In this document: one piece after another, positions 1-13,465 of the stretch
How positions within the stretch are numbered: position 1 is the first letter of the stretch
Layout of the letters: the number at the start of each line of letters is the position of its first letter
From: Emergomyces orientalis
Lineage: Eukaryota; Ascomycota; Eurotiomycetes; Onygenales; Ajellomycetaceae
Direction of reading: 5' to 3'
NCBI GenBank assembly: GCA_002110485.1
Contig: MOWL01000004.1
Coordinates: 558,001-622,000, forward strand
Length of the DNA stretch: 64,000 nucleotides
Position numbers and translations under genes: made by a program
The notes under the pieces: model-generated
Seen by the model: only the letters and a program-made list of their open reading frames with translations
Told to the model about the DNA's origin: nothing
Database searches by the model: none

Positions 1-1629
1 CTTGACGTGCGCTCATTCGCATTATGCTATCCCTGTTATGGTACACACTGTTATCTTTCATCGCAGGATCCGCCATTTCTCTTTGCCAGTGTACAGCTTG
101 TCTCTTGCCGATTATTTCAGATAATATCGCGACGATTCTTTATTCCCGACAATGTATGTGAAATTAGTTGCTCTTAGTCGCTATTGCGTTTATGATCCAG
201 CACATCTTTGCCTGGGTCGTCACGCCAGCCTGCGACAAGGACACAGCGCCCAGAGTGATCTTGGCAGCCATTACCTGACCACTGCCGATTTGCGCAAGAC
301 GAGGGGCCAGGTCATCTAACGGCTCATATTACACGTCTTGTGATTGGGTCAGAATTCGAAAACATCATTTTGGCACAAGGGCACAAGGGCAAAAGAATGA
401 GCCAAGGGATATCATGTTCTGTACTCTGTTCATGTAGAGGTACTTAACTACCAGGGAGATGGCATCTAAATGAGCTTCTTTGTTGTGCATATTTTGATCC
501 TGCACAGAGTCCAGCATCTCTCCCTTTTCACCCGGGATGTGATTGGGGCCAGGCAATTAAAGATATAGGCAGAAACGTAAGGATGTCTACTGATTAAACA
601 TTCTTCTTTTCTTTCAATATCAGCCCTATACAACCAGACCCCTTTCACTTCTACCAATCCACGTTGTACGAGTCGTGCGACTTCTGCGGGTTGGCTTTGA
701 GGTACAAAGCACGCTGTCGTTTCCGGCCTCAATTTTCACCTTTCCAGCCCGTTGATGACGATATGTTTTGATGGGTATTCAGCGTCAAAGGACTTATCCA
801 GCATTTATTATTATATCACGCACCGCCTTCATCCAATGCAGGATTCTCTAGTTAGAGACTACACAACAAAACCTTGAGGAGAAACCTAACAAAAGATACT
901 AGATATATCTTAGTATAATTTATATTTATATATTGAAAGAAATTAGTAGTGTATTAGTTACTGCAATAGTACATTTATTTGGTAAGCATTTAGCTTAACT
1001 AACTATTATAAATAGTTAGTATCTATTCCGAAATTCTCAGGTTGTCATTAAATACATCAAAAGTGCGCCTGGATTTAACGGGTCTAGAGGCCAGGCGATT
1101 AATTAATTAAATATTTTGGATCTTCTGATGCGGTCCAATTCAAGCAACTACTGTATTATCATCAGCTGAGATCAGTGTGTTACTTCAAACTGAGGACTCT
1201 AGAATCACAAGATCTCTATCGTTAAGGAAAATGATCCGACTTGCATACAACGGCGACCGAATCGAGCTGTGATCCTGGCCACTACGGATAATAACCTGGC
1301 CTGGTGGATAATGCACAGCCATTATGTTTCCCTGACCGGGGTTTATCAAGGTTTATACATATAATCTTTTGGGGACTCCGTGGATATTTAAAGATGACGC
1401 CCTGTCCTCGCCCTAGTAGCTAACAGGTTATTTAAAAACTTAGCTGGTTTTTTTTTAGATCCGGACTATCTTTTATCCTTTATTCGGACCCCCGGTTGTC
1501 TCAACTCTCCATACATATAAGAGCAAGAAATCACATATATTCCCATTCCGTTCCATTCTATCTTCTCCAAAATCAAAATAAACATACTACATTCTATTTT
1601 GTTTTGTCCCGGTTCCTCCACAATCAATC
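1..1629. other. Intergenic, no supported gene
   Basis: No ORF here has recognisable protein features; the two short minus-strand ORFs near 365-732 look like chance. The stretch around 880-1130 is strongly AT-rich and includes TTAATTAATTAA near 1100. The last 150 bases are pyrimidine-rich and presumably form the promoter and leader of the small secreted protein gene at 1630. Confidence 0.5.
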
Positions 1630-1944
1630 ATGAAGACTTACATCACACTCCTCCTCGCAGTCGCGGCTGGCGTCATGGCCAGGCCCACACCTGATGCCGC
1701 ACCTGATGCACTAAACCCGCGATGTCCTCCCGAAGGCGCTCCTTGTGGATATTATATTGACTGTTGTCCGGGGCTTACGTGTTACAATTACTATGCTGTA
1801 AGTGCCTTTGACGCTGTGATCCTCCTTGTATTAGGCTTTTGGGCGAAAAAGGGAGTGGGGGGGAAGGTCGAAGAAAGTCAGCCACTGATATAAAATTAAA
1901 TGCAGGAGGGGATCGGCAAGTGCGCGCCTATCAAACAAACCTGA
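1630..1944 (+). CDS. Small secreted six-cysteine protein, knottin-like
   Basis: Two exons, 1630-1797 and 1906-1944, joined across a 108-bp GTAAGT...GCAG intron in phase 0, give a 68-aa protein. Without removing the intron the frame runs into unrelated sequence after residue 56, and the sixth cysteine lies in exon 2. Residues 1-17 form a signal peptide ending in VMA. A Pro/Ala/Asp-rich stretch (18-31) could be a propeptide. The mature part has six cysteines at 32, 39, 45, 46, 51 and 62, spacing C-x6-C-x5-CC-x4-C-x10-C, which fits the inhibitor cystine knot pattern. Knottins are known as secreted inhibitors, channel ligands or antimicrobial peptides; the role here is unknown. The gene stands alone in a gene-poor interval. 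Confidence is good for a secreted disulfide-rich peptide and moderate for the knottin fold. Confidence 0.72.
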
Positions 1945-4371
1945 GCAACGCCCGCAAAGGGAGCCAGGAACCCGAATCTATACCTGAATAATGGGGATCA
2001 ACGAAATTTGCATTTGATTTGGTCGCATCCATGGATTTTTATACTTGATGATGTAATGCGGGGGCGGGGGGGAACCTTGGGATTGGATCAGAAAACCAAA
2101 CACAAAACACCAGCATTAGGAGCATGATACGAATAGACAACATATGAATTCGCAGGGAGACAGTCAGAGGACTCTGGTTGTTCGACGGGAAACTGGATAC
2201 ATCTTTTGCTCCATTTTCTATATTTTCCATATATGTATTTTTTCATTTCCTTCCGTCCATTTGCATTTGTCCATCTTCAGCTTTTCTTTAGAGAGGCGGA
2301 AGCATGAGGCCCTGCAATGCATGCCTGATAACCAATAATATCCTAGGTATTTAAATAGATATAATTGTACCATTTTATGCTGCTGCTTTTCTCCTCGCCG
2401 TTGATTGGATGTTTGGGGCGAATTTAAGAGTGTGCAGCACAGTTGTCGGGCGACTGTAATATGTTTGCAGAAATATCAGTAAGTTCTGTAAATGGGGCAT
2501 TGTAATAGCTATTTACTGAAATCACTACCCTTTTCGATCCGTTTCAGCTGAGTTCATTGTTTCAAGGTATGTGCTAAACAAATTTAATGCTGTACTCCTT
2601 TAAACAAGCTCATATACATTCATCATGATGAAAGGAAACACCACGATCCAAGGGCTGATCAATATATCAAGAATCTTTTGAGGATGTGATTTAGTTTTCC
2701 TTGTTCTCTTTCTTTTTCCCTGGCTCTTCTAAGTCCTCAAAATAACGTAAGGTCCCCCGTCAATATGTTCCATTCCATCAATTTTCCCGAAGCTGTGGGT
2801 TCATTGTGTATTCCGGTTGTGGTCAATCCCCTTCTCTTTTGCGCCCCATTTCTCTGCTCAGGCAAGTGTTGAAGGGAATTTCCATGTTTCTTCTCTTTTT
2901 TCCCACCCTTAAATCCATTCATCAATCCAAGGGGTTCACAGGTCGCCATGAATATGTAAGTGATGTCAATATATGCGTAATCTATCGCTGTTTGAAAGGG
3001 CAACCCATCGTAGGTAAAGAAGAGGCGCCCTTGAACAATGTCGCTTTCACCAGCTCTATGCTAGAAATGGTGGGACAAGAAAACAGGCTGAAACCAGGAT
3101 CGGACCACGAGTGTGAAGAGTAATTCCTCCAGAAGGGGCGACTTGAAAGAAGCGTAGTTAAAAAGGGTGGGTGAGGTATCATGAGTTCGGAGATGAATCC
3201 GCTGCTCCTGTTTTTCTTGACAACACATCCAATGTTGCTTTGATGGCGTGCCTAAGGCTAGCAAGCTTGGGCATGGATCTTGCATTAGTTAAAATGCCCA
3301 TGCATGTCATTTAGAACAACTTCCAATCAAAACCTTGAGGATGCTTCTCCACTGTCATTCTAGCGGGGCTACTCTGGGGGAGGAGCCAAACTCGCGCTGG
3401 GAATTTACATCGTGCAGAGCTTGAAAAAGTGCAGCTATGTGACAAGTTTTTTCCGCCCTCGCACCCCGCCACACGAGTCATCACTATCCCATATAGGTGT
3501 CAGCGGCGGAGATCGATTGCGAATAGGTGACCAGCTTTAATTTTGGCTGCTGATGTCTCATCAGGATTACTTACACTTGGCCACGGGCGTTGAAACTGCT
3601 GCGCCATGATAAAAAAAAGTTAAAATGTGGTAATGCTGCGGATAACCCCCGCTCACGACGATGACAAACGAACTGTTTATCAGAGCCACCAAATTCAGGA
3701 GGAAGATCTTGTCTCCGCAAGGTCTACAGATGATGAATATGAAGCATATCAATATGGGAACAGAGGTGTTCTTGGGCCATCGCCACATGCTGAGTCAGGG
3801 AGATAACTCATATTTCCATTGATAAACACAATATTATGCCACGTCCTCTCATCGCTATCGTTTGGATTACCTGCATTGCTTGGCGGTGGAGGTGATACGG
3901 CCACTCACTTCCGCCCTTTCAGCCACCGACAGGACCTGTTTTTGGCCTCGACTTCCTCCGACCTGGACTTCAGAAAATTTTCATCTCTCTACATCTTCTT
4001 GCACACTACCGTATACTCGGCATTAATTCTTCTCTATCACACTACTACCTCCTTGCTGGTTTCTTTATATGCACGATATACGGCTTCCGTGATGTCTTTT
4101 CTTGCATGGTCTCGCTTTAAGTTACATGCTGGGCTCAGCACGAAGCTTTCCATAGCGGCTCCTGAGGGATAGCGTACAACCGCCTTCTTCGTCCTGCTAA
4201 CTGCTATCCCCAGTCGGCCGGTCTGCGGATACGATCTTTGTTCTGTCTACTAGTCATTTACGTGGTCGCCCCGTTCTCAAATCCTGGGACACAGACAATT
4301 CCTCTCCCGGACCCTGTTCATTAGATGATTCTAAGCCTTCGATTCTCCCCCGAATCCGCCTTTAAAGAACA
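1945..4371. other. Intergenic 2.4 kb, leader of the TRK gene at its right end
   Basis: Several ORFs of 60-117 codons overlap on both strands (for example 2806-3123 + and 3819-4172 +), but none shows a domain, signal peptide or spliceable continuation I trust. The stretch 3800-4371 is pyrimidine-rich and probably contains the promoter and 5' leader of the potassium transporter; the 117-codon ORF at 3819 would then be an upstream ORF at most. Confidence 0.4.
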
Positions 4372-7029
4372 ATGGCTTTCCAATCCGGTCTTAGAAAGGT
4401 GGGACGGGCTTATTGGAGCTTGCTTGAAGGCTTGATAAACGCCCTCCAAGTCCTCAACTCAATCAGGGCTCGAATACCAGTTATTTCCAACATACGACTC
4501 AATTTTATATCCCTCCATTATGCCTACATTATCTGCTGTGCCCTTGCTTGCTCCGTCGTCCTCTACCCGACTGGGAACATGAAATACATCGATGCACTGC
4601 TGTTCGGTGCAGGCTCTGCTACGCAGAGTGGCCTCAATCCCATCGACATCAATCTTCTGTTCACCTACCAACAGGTTGGGCTATGGTTCGTCTCCATGAT
4701 CACCAATCCGATCGTCATCCATTCATTCGTCGTTTTTATGCGTCTCTTTTGGTTTGAAAAACGCTTTCAACACGTCGTTCGTGAGGCGAAGACCATGCGG
4801 CGCTTTAAGTCAAAACAGAGGACTATAACGCGCGAGGCAGGGGACGGGAATATAGGTGACCAAGATCGAGAGGAGATGGGAGTGCGCGGAAGGAAGATAA
4901 TGCTTGTAAGGGATAACGATCCTGGACAGGCACAGGGGGGTTTAACGGATCATGATGTTGTGAAGAAGCAAGACCCAGAGTCCACGTCTGAGAGTGATAC
5001 AACTCCTGATGCGGGGGCTGTCTCCCAAGGGGAGGGTCAAGCTGAGGTGGGTGTGGAGCATGCGAGGGAACCCCCCGCTGCAGGTGTTAATTGCACCAGT
5101 AGAGGTTTTGGGGCACCTCAATACTTGAGCCCGGAACATCATATTGCGTTCCTGGAAAACCAAAGGAAGCAGACGGGCGCATTACGTATTCCAAGCCCAC
5201 GAGAATATGATAGAGGTGGAGTCCCACAATCTATTGATGATACAGATGGTGGAGATTTGAGACAAGTACAGACATCACAATCGGAGCAGCCTAACCATCC
5301 TGCTCCCTTTTCACCTTCGATTCAGCCTTCCCGTGTTCAACATATCACCATTGATGAGCCTGATGCAGTCCGGGTGCGTTCGCGGACAACCACGTTTCCT
5401 CGAGCTAGCTCTCGCCGCAGGCCAAGCCAAGCTGCCGCACAGGCGGATGCAAATTTCTCCCCGCCAGAGAGGACGCGAAGGGGAACTCTGTCGAGCCTCT
5501 TTCGATCTACAACGGCTCAAGATCCTGACGTCGATACAAGTCCCTATCTAAGTTGGCAACCAACAATTGGTCGAAATTCTGCGTTTGTCGACCTTACCGA
5601 AGCGCAAAGGAATGAGCTAGGGGGTATTGAATATAGAGCGCTGAAAGCTCTAGCGGTTGTGTTGGTTTGCTATTTTTTCTTTTTCCATCTACTAGGCATT
5701 ATTTGCTTGGTGCCATGGATTCTTGAAACGGAAAGATTCGGTAACGTCGTCAGAGCTGCAGGGCAAGGCCGACCGTGGTGGGCTGTTTTCACCTCTGGCT
5801 CCGCTTTCAACGACCAAGGATTCACACTCACCCCGAACTCGATGTTGTCTTTCTCTGATGCAGTGTTTCCGCTTCTTTTGATGACCTTCCTTATCATCAT
5901 CGGGAATACCGGGTTTCCTTGCATGCTGCGATTCGTGATTTGGGTGTTTTCCCACCTGGTTCCACATGGCAGCCCAACTTGGGAAGAATTGCGGTTCTTG
6001 CTAGACCACCCAAGAAGATGTTTTACTCTTTTATTCCCCCGCGCAGCTACGTGGTGGCTATTTGGCGTTCTTGTTATTCTCAACGGAGTGGATTTGATCT
6101 TTTTTATTATCTTAGATGTACGTGGTCTCCCCTCGCCCATCAAAACCCCTTTTCGCCTCCCCCTTGCTAACGTATTGTATTAGTTGAATGACCCGGATGT
6201 TACTAAAATTCCACCAGGAATACGGTTTGTGGATGGCTTATTCCAAGCGGCAGCGACGCGAACCGCAGGTTTATCGGTCATCAATCTGGCTGATCTCCAT
6301 CCTGCTGTTCAAGTATCCTACATGATTATGATGTATATTTCCGTGTTCCCTATTGCCATTTCAGTCCGTCGGACAAACGTTTATGAGGAGGGCAGTTTGG
6401 GGATTTATACGTCCCCGAATGAAGATGACGAAGAGGATGAAACACTGGCCTCGAAGAATGTCAGTTATGTCGGGGCCCATCTTCGCAGACAACTCAGCTT
6501 CGATCTGTGGTACATTTTCCTTGGTTTGTTCGTCATTGCCATCGTCGAAGCCAGCAGGCTTGAGACCACCGGCGAAAATTCTTTCAGCATGTTCGCGGTC
6601 ATGTTCGAAATCGTCTCGGCCTACGGAACTGTGGGTCTGTCGCTCGGTTTTCCAAACACGAATACCTCACTCTGCGCGCAGTTCAGGCCTCTATCGAAAC
6701 TCATTATCATTGCCATGGAGATTCGTGGACGTCATCGTGGTTTGCCATACGAACTCGACCGTGCTATTCTATTACCGTCCGAATCCCTCAATCGCAAGGA
6801 GCTCCTCGATGCCAACAAACGGTTGAGACGCCGTGGATCCGTTGTGAGCACGTTTTCGGGGGTCGCCGGGCAACCGTCACAATCAAATCCGCAATTCCGG
6901 GAAACAGGATTATCAAGTGCATATCAGCGAGACGGACCTTCTAGTTCACGGTGGTCAGAAGTAACATCTCCTCCCACTGGTGCCGCAACCTCTGCACCTC
7001 GGCTAGCGACACATCACGAGGATGTTTAG
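4372..7029 (+). CDS. TRK1: TRK-type potassium transporter
   Basis: Plasma-membrane K+ uptake protein of the fungal TRK/HKT family. Exons 4372-6117 and 6184-7029 join in phase 0 across a 66-bp GTACGT...TTAG intron, giving 863 aa. The four selectivity-filter loops are visible: GAGSATQSGLN (79-89), GSAFNDQGFTLTP (about 476-488), ATRTAGLS (about 606-613) and SAYGTVGLSLG (728-738). Each keeps its filter glycine, as expected of a K+-selective protein. Between the first and second membrane-pore units lies a long hydrophilic, Ser/Gln/Arg-rich cytoplasmic loop (about 140-420), as in yeast Trk1. The stretch after the fourth pore (KLIIIAMEIRGRHRGLPYEL) is typical of the family, and a Ser-rich tail follows. 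The start at 4372 is the first methionine before the first hydrophobic helix. Length and order are complete and I see no lesion. Confidence 0.93.
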
Positions 7030-10000
7030 CACCAACAACTGATAGTACAGTGCTTTTCTTCCCTTTGTGTGTTTCCAATCTTCGAGAAAGAAAAAATTTG
7101 TCTTGGCCTATTTCAGGTTTCGATCTCATTTCTAACTCGATGGGACCCTGCTGCGTACCGTATATTCTATTTCTGTATTTGTTCCGCGCTTCAGCGAGCG
7201 GTCCTTTACTTTCTATTTGGTCTTCATGGTGTTTGCGTTTTGGGTCTGGGGAGTCTTGCATTCTTCTGGTTGTTGGGAGGTTTTATGGCTTTTCCTGCAT
7301 GGAGTAATTACTGTGTCTCATTAATAATGTAGAAGGGGTGTTAATGGGAAACTATGCTTGGCATAAAAAATTTTTACACTGCATATATATTGTTTTCGAC
7401 TACCGAGGTGCATAATATTGCGTCATATCAAGTTTCCAATCAGGGGTTGGGTTTCTCGATGATTTTGAATGATAGGCCTTCTTAAGACACTATGACCTCT
7501 TTGGGGTTCTTGTTCACAACCACCGGACTTGTCCTCAGTAAGTGGTCAATGCAACATCTGAGCAAGGATTCATCAGGCAACGCTTCAAACCTGAAAGCAA
7601 ATCTCCTCTAACCTACAGTACATACCTTTGCAAAGAAGAGCCGAAATTTAGCGATAAGTAAGCACCAGAGTCCTTTATAATATTCTTTTGCTTTGGGAAG
7701 ATAATTCACTCAGAGTCTAGTATGCCTGCTCCCAGGAGCTCCTCCTATGAGAACTCAAATGCATCACTCTCAACGAAACTTCGCGTGGTCTCCACCGAGA
7801 AGGATGAAGAAAAATATACCAGGAGATGCAAAGATTGTGGCTTGCCATACTTTGGGAGGCCTTCCCTCAGAAGATCAATCACTTATTGGGTCTGGTTGAG
7901 GGTGTGTAGGGGAAATTCTTTTTTCCCGGAAGGTTCGATATTTGTTACTTGAAGGACTCTCTGCGGTTGCGATTGGGGTGCGGTTCGGAGGGTTGGTTGG
8001 TGGTTGCCCGTGCTTTCGTGTTTCTTCTGTCCGCAGCTTTTTTGGGTATTACTAAGCGAGATCCGAACCATCACCCTGAGATAACTTGGTTTAAAATCTG
8101 ATATAAACGAAGAAACCAAGGAGGAGGAGTATGATGCCGCCATAGTATGACCATGGTTTGGACACCCTGGAGAAATCTTTATTCTACACCAAGAATGTCT
8201 GTACTGAAGTAAATGGCTGGGAGCATACCTCCAAATAATGTCAACGAAAATCGAAGTTCCAAATGTCCAAATTCTTTCGGCCGTGACTGACGGAGTTAAG
8301 CCCATTCTTTTCTGGTTGACTATGCAGTAAAGCCCGTCTAAATCGTTCGCAGAGCAGCACATCGCAGTCTGTATTTGCCACTAGTTTCCTCCTCGCAGCT
8401 CTCCCTTTCCCTTTGCTGCGACTTTTATTTGTACAGGCATTTTCACAGATTGAACTGGGACGATTTGGGCATCAGACATATTGCAATTAAATATCCCGCT
8501 AGTTAAGGCTTTCGCAACGCAGGTTACTCGATGATGCTAGAAGTGTTTGTTTGAAAGCGAAAGGAAAGTAGGAGCTGGAAGGGAATCGGATCATTAAGAT
8601 CCCAAAATCTCGCAGAGAATTCACAAATAGCGGTTTCGTTCACCTCGATGGAACCAATACGCAGTAATATTGCCCAGGTATTCCCCAGGTCCCTATTTTG
8701 AAATCTTTCCTTGGGTGACGGCCACAGGCCAGGTGCCGTTTGGGCCATAACAGGAGCCGCCTGGGGGTGGTATTGCCTGGTTCATTCCCTTGTAATAATC
8801 AGATGTTAAAAATGGCTCTACTGTACTCCGTACTGCTTGTGCGACCGCCCGATCGGCCACTCTAGCTTAGACTGACGGAGTACGAGGCACCTTAATTCCA
8901 TCTTGGCTTGGTCCTCCAAGAATGATATTAGCAAAACACTCGTATATCGGTCTTTAAATTTTCTCACCAGGGCCAAAGGTAATACAGGATAGTAACGGAG
9001 ATATCGAATGTAAGGAGTGAGTCAAAATGACACTACGTACCATACTATCATATATAGCTGCTATCTTGGACCCTATAGCTGGTGCCTTTGGGAGGTTTCC
9101 TGAAGAAGTCGGCTCTTGCACGAATATGAATTCTCAGTGTCTTGTTGTTGGTTCGTTTCAGAATATACTTGGTGCTGGCTTAAGGAGCGGTTAGCTAGTA
9201 GAAATCTGCCTGTGTTTCCAACAGCCCTGGAAATGGAGAGAATTTAGATCTAAATATTTCTTCTGCCCCCAGGGCCCAGTCGCACTATACTCCAATGGAG
9301 ATTAATGGAGATTAATGGAGATTAATGGAGATTAGAAAACAATTATGATGGTCAAGGATTAGTATCGTAGTACCAGCATTCCGTCACAAGCAGTAGGCAG
9401 GGCAAAGTATAAAGCCCTCAAAAGGGCTTCTGCCATCAGGCTGAGGACGCGTGCCGCTGACAGGTCGAGTAGTAGCCATCCACCTTTATCGGCCCGGCAC
9501 CAAGATGCTTCGTCCAAAAGATTCAATGGAATACAAGTTCCCCAGTCAGCCGAATTAATAAGCAAAGGTAAACTTTTTTCCACTTTTCGATCAAAACTTG
9601 AAGCCAATCGCAAAGCAAGAACCTTGCAAAAATGATGCAAGTGGCTTTTGTTAATTAACCCCCAGTCGATAGAGAAACAGGGACTGGAAAATCGATCTCT
9701 TTTTTTGTTCGTTGTTGTTGTATGATGCCATCAATTAATCCAATCAGGCCTTCAAGTCATTCAACTCACTGAAAATCGAAACTTAACATATAACATGGGT
9801 CGAAGAAAGCTAAACATGCTCACACTCTTCGATAATCCACTTCAAACTACGACCCGGTATTTTCCACATACAATGAAAATGGGCCAACAGCGGTTCAGCG
9901 TACGCTGCAGAAGTAAGAACCGATAAACCCAAGCATGGACCGAAAAAGCCTGGGAAGCTGGGAAGCGTTTGATCACCGAGCGAGCGCTAAGTCCGAACCG

Positions 10001-10818
10001 AGGTCAATACATTACGCTGCGTAGCTGACATGTACGCCCAACTGATGCTGAGGGCGGGTGATTCTGCCATAAGCTTATTATCATCTTCACTCGCCGGTAT
10101 CACTCAAAGAAGATGATTTGTTTGAAAGATGACGTTGCCTTCGATCGAAAGTACTACTATGTACAGTACATCGCGAAGAACTTGGTGAGCTCAAATCCTG
10201 TTGCCTGCAACAACAAGCCGATCATGGTGCAGACGCATGAATCAGAAAGCAGCAGAGGAAGTGAACATGGGCATTACTACGGAGTACACTGGATAAAGAT
10301 AGCCGCAGCGATCATCCCGATATCATTGCTGTGTGGTGAATCAGGACAAGCGCAAAATGACTCCAGATTAAGTATTGCTGACTGATTCAAGCCCTGTATG
10401 CCAAGCATATCTCTCGTGTTCCTTCAGGCAGGGAAAACTTAGCAGCCGAGAGCGTGACGAATGAGAGCATGGAGAATATGCGCAGCAAGAAGAATCTCTC
10501 CGTCCCAGGACTCTGGCAAACTCCACGGATATTTAAGGTTCCCATGGAGTATTATTACAAAACTCGGTTCGCCGAAGTCCATGGCGAAAATGGCAGGCAA
10601 ATCTGATACGGAGTTAATAGAATTATAGATCTTTTGATATACGATATCCATTGTTGGAAACCTGAGAGATGAAACTATAAAAGAAGTCGAACTCCTCTGC
10701 CTCGTAATGGAGAAGCAGAATAAAAAAAAGCAGAAGAAAAAAAAATATTGGATCCATATCCAAGAAACCTTATATCCATTTACAGAACTACTGCCACCAT
10801 AAAAGAGTAAAATAAAAA
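7030..10818. other. Gene-poor 3.8-kb interval
   Basis: The left end is the presumed 3' UTR of the transporter. Small ORFs at 7722-7952 (+), 7883-8362 (-), 9359-9640 (-) and 10113-10385 (+) lack recognisable domains and overlap one another on opposite strands, so I do not call them genes. The interval contains TACTCCGTA-type words at 8824, 8875 and 10278 and a short tandem repeat at 9290-9335. Confidence 0.45.
9290..9335. repeat. 10-bp tandem repeat (ATTAATGGAG)
   Basis: The unit ATTAATGGAG occurs three times in perfect tandem (9301-9330), is preceded by a diverged copy ending in AATGGAG and is followed by a partial ATTAG. It is in noncoding DNA and has no obvious function. Confidence 0.85.
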
Positions 10819-12071
10819 ATGGCATCTCACACCGAATTCGGGGCGCAAACCACGGCATCAGAGGCTGCCAAAGCGTTTGCCGACCAGATTAAAGGATTGA
10901 CAAGTATGCACCACCCCTATACGACATACATGCCCTTACGGTTTCCCAGATACTAAATGATTCCTTTTCCATAGTCCTCGTAACGGGCGTCAACCCCAAA
11001 GGCCTTGGAAGTGCTGCCGTCAAGGCAATTGCGGAACAAAGCCCCGCTCATATAATTATAACGGGTAGATCGCAAGAGAAACTCGATGAGGTCATCAAGG
11101 ACCTGAACATCAGCTCCCCAAAGGTCCGGACAACGTCGATAACTGTGGACTTGTCATCTCTGCGCTCAGTCCGAAATGCCGCCGCAAAAATCAACAAGCA
11201 GGTCGACGCTATCGATGTCGTCCTTAACAATGCTGGCATCATGGCTCTCCCTGAGCGCGAACTCAGCGAAAATGGCTTCGAGATGCACTTAGCAACGAAC
11301 CATATTGGCCATTTCCTACTCACCAACCTACTCATGGATAAGATTCGACTGGCCGCCACCAAACGTCCAGGCTCCACCCGTATCGTCAACGTAACTTCGC
11401 TGGGCTACCAGTTTTCCCCGTTCCGATTCCAGGACTATAATTTCGATGGCCATCCCGTCGCAGCAGACGAAGTAGGAGTTGAAGGATGGCTAAAGGCCCA
11501 TAGCTTTCCTGTAGAGCCTATTGAGGAATACAATCCGATGATTGCATATGGACAGTCAAAGACGGGAAATATAATGTTTACGACCTATCTCGCAAAGCAT
11601 CTCGCAAGTGACGGAATAACTTCTCTCACGCTTCATCCAGGAGGTATTTATATGCTTTCAGAACTACTGTATAAGTTTTACTTTGTTTTTTCCTCGCTAG
11701 TACTGACCATTAATTTAGTCATTCATACGGAACTTGCGCGATATATGCCTCAAGAAGCGGTTTCTGGCATGAAATTGGCTGTGCCAAACTGGAAAACTCT
11801 GGCTGAGGGAGCTGCGACATCAGTGGTTGCGGCGTTTGATCCTACATTAAAAGGTACGAGTTTGTCCTCAAGATCGTTAGCGACCTTTCAAGATTTGAAA
11901 AAGCACCATCTAACATTGCCCTGTTGCTTCTAATTCTCCATAGACCATTCCGGCGCCTTCTTAATGGATTGTCAAGTATCAACTCCGGCCGCATATGCTG
12001 TCAACCAAGAGAGTGCAGAGAGGTTGTGGACGTTAACAGAAAAGTTTGTGGGACAGGAATTCAAACTGTGA
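10819..12071 (+). CDS. Short-chain dehydrogenase/reductase
   Basis: Four exons (10819-10903, 10975-11643, 11719-11853, 11944-12071) give 338 aa, every intron having GT/AG ends and matching phase. It is a Rossmann-fold NAD(P)-dependent oxidoreductase of the classical SDR type, closest in layout to the retinol dehydrogenase/WW-domain oxidoreductase-like fungal SDRs. Visible motifs are the cofactor loop TGVNPKGLG (32-40), the structural NNAG (113-116) and the catalytic YGQSK with Tyr220 and Lys224. After the second intron the text reads HPGVIHTELARY, the usual SDR segment following the active site; this junction confirms the splice. The protein ends at a TGA after GQEFKL. The substrate cannot be told from sequence, and no biosynthetic partners sit next to it. 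Confidence 0.88.
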
Positions 12072-13429
12072 TGAGCATATATGTACTGCATATTCTACAG
12101 ATAATTAAAAATAAAGTTTACATGGTATTGGGAGGGCGTGTGAAATTGATTGACAAATCAGTGGACGTGGAGTGGAGTAAATTTATACCCAACATTTCTC
12201 TTTTTCTGATTTCTCATTTTCATTATCATAGAATGGCAGTTTTATATTTACTATATATGAAGGAATTGAATGTTCATCATATGCGTGCTATAAATTCGTG
12301 CTATAACTACATATTCAAATGGAAAAAAGTGAAAAAAGTAGTGATTTATATGATCTATTAGTAATAGTGTTAAATTTTGGACTTACAACCCTTTAATTAC
12401 TCCAGACCCATGGATGATTGAATGCTTGTTCCACATAGTCGCTTGCACCTTGTAAATAAATATAATGACTGTGAAACCATGCATGGTTTGATTGATGATA
12501 GGCATGTATCCATGGCATGAAAGAGCTCATTTGTGCTCAAAAACCTTGGGTTTGAGAAGAACGGTCCAAGGGGCACTGGAATTTAGCGGGAGCGGGGGTT
12601 CCATTAGTACATCCATCCATGGATGGATCATGAGGGTACCTGCTAGTAAATTCCATTTTAATTTTAATTTTGTTTATTATTATTATTATTTTTCGCCCAT
12701 GTGCAGGAAAGGTTATATAAAAGTCCCTGATGGTCTCTTCTTTCTGTTGATTCTATTCTCTCTAAGGAAAACGTATTCCCTGCCCTGAAAGTATAGTTAT
12801 CGGTTGAAGTTCTAACTACCCTCCTTCATTTCTAAGGTTAATTTTTACCGTGTTGTGATAACAATCAATCTTCCAGACCTATTATTCTTCAGATCTTCAA
12901 TTAAAAAAACACCTGATACTATGTAAAAGAAGGATACAGTATTTCCAAGGTCATCCCTACACTGTCTGACATTTCTCACACTGAATTTTTGGGGCTATTG
13001 AACTTAATTATTATTTATTACAAGCAGAATTTTCAGCAATTCAAAATGCAGTTTACCAGCAAACTCATGGCTCTGGCTCTTTTTGTTTGCATAACTCGCG
13101 GCCCTAATAGAGGGTTTCCAGAATGTCCGCTTGGAAATACTCAGTGTTAGGTTGATTTGATTTGGCTGGCCGTTTGGAAATGAGTCTGGGTAACCAGAGT
13201 CAAATGTAGAAGAAAATTCAGAACGAATGCCATTCATTGGTCTTCCCCTTTATCTTTAAGAAAAGGTCTTGAACTTTGCAACTTGTATGTACAAAACTTG
13301 GACCCGGTCTCATTGAATTCAACTTCATTAAATTTTTAGATACGGATGTAGTATTGTAGATTTTATTACCTCAAGTAAGAGCTCATTCCTGAACAGCTGG
13401 GTTGTTGCAGACCATTATTTTCTTTGTTT

Positions 13430-13465
<36 letters not shown>

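Noticed and set aside
3819..4172. 117-codon ORF upstream of the potassium transporter
   Set aside because: No domain or spliceable link to the TRK frame; its pyrimidine-rich composition fits a leader region. At most an upstream ORF.
7883..8362. 159-codon minus-strand ORF in the gene-poor interval
   Set aside because: No recognisable motif, no plausible splice extension, and overlapped by another short ORF on the plus strand.
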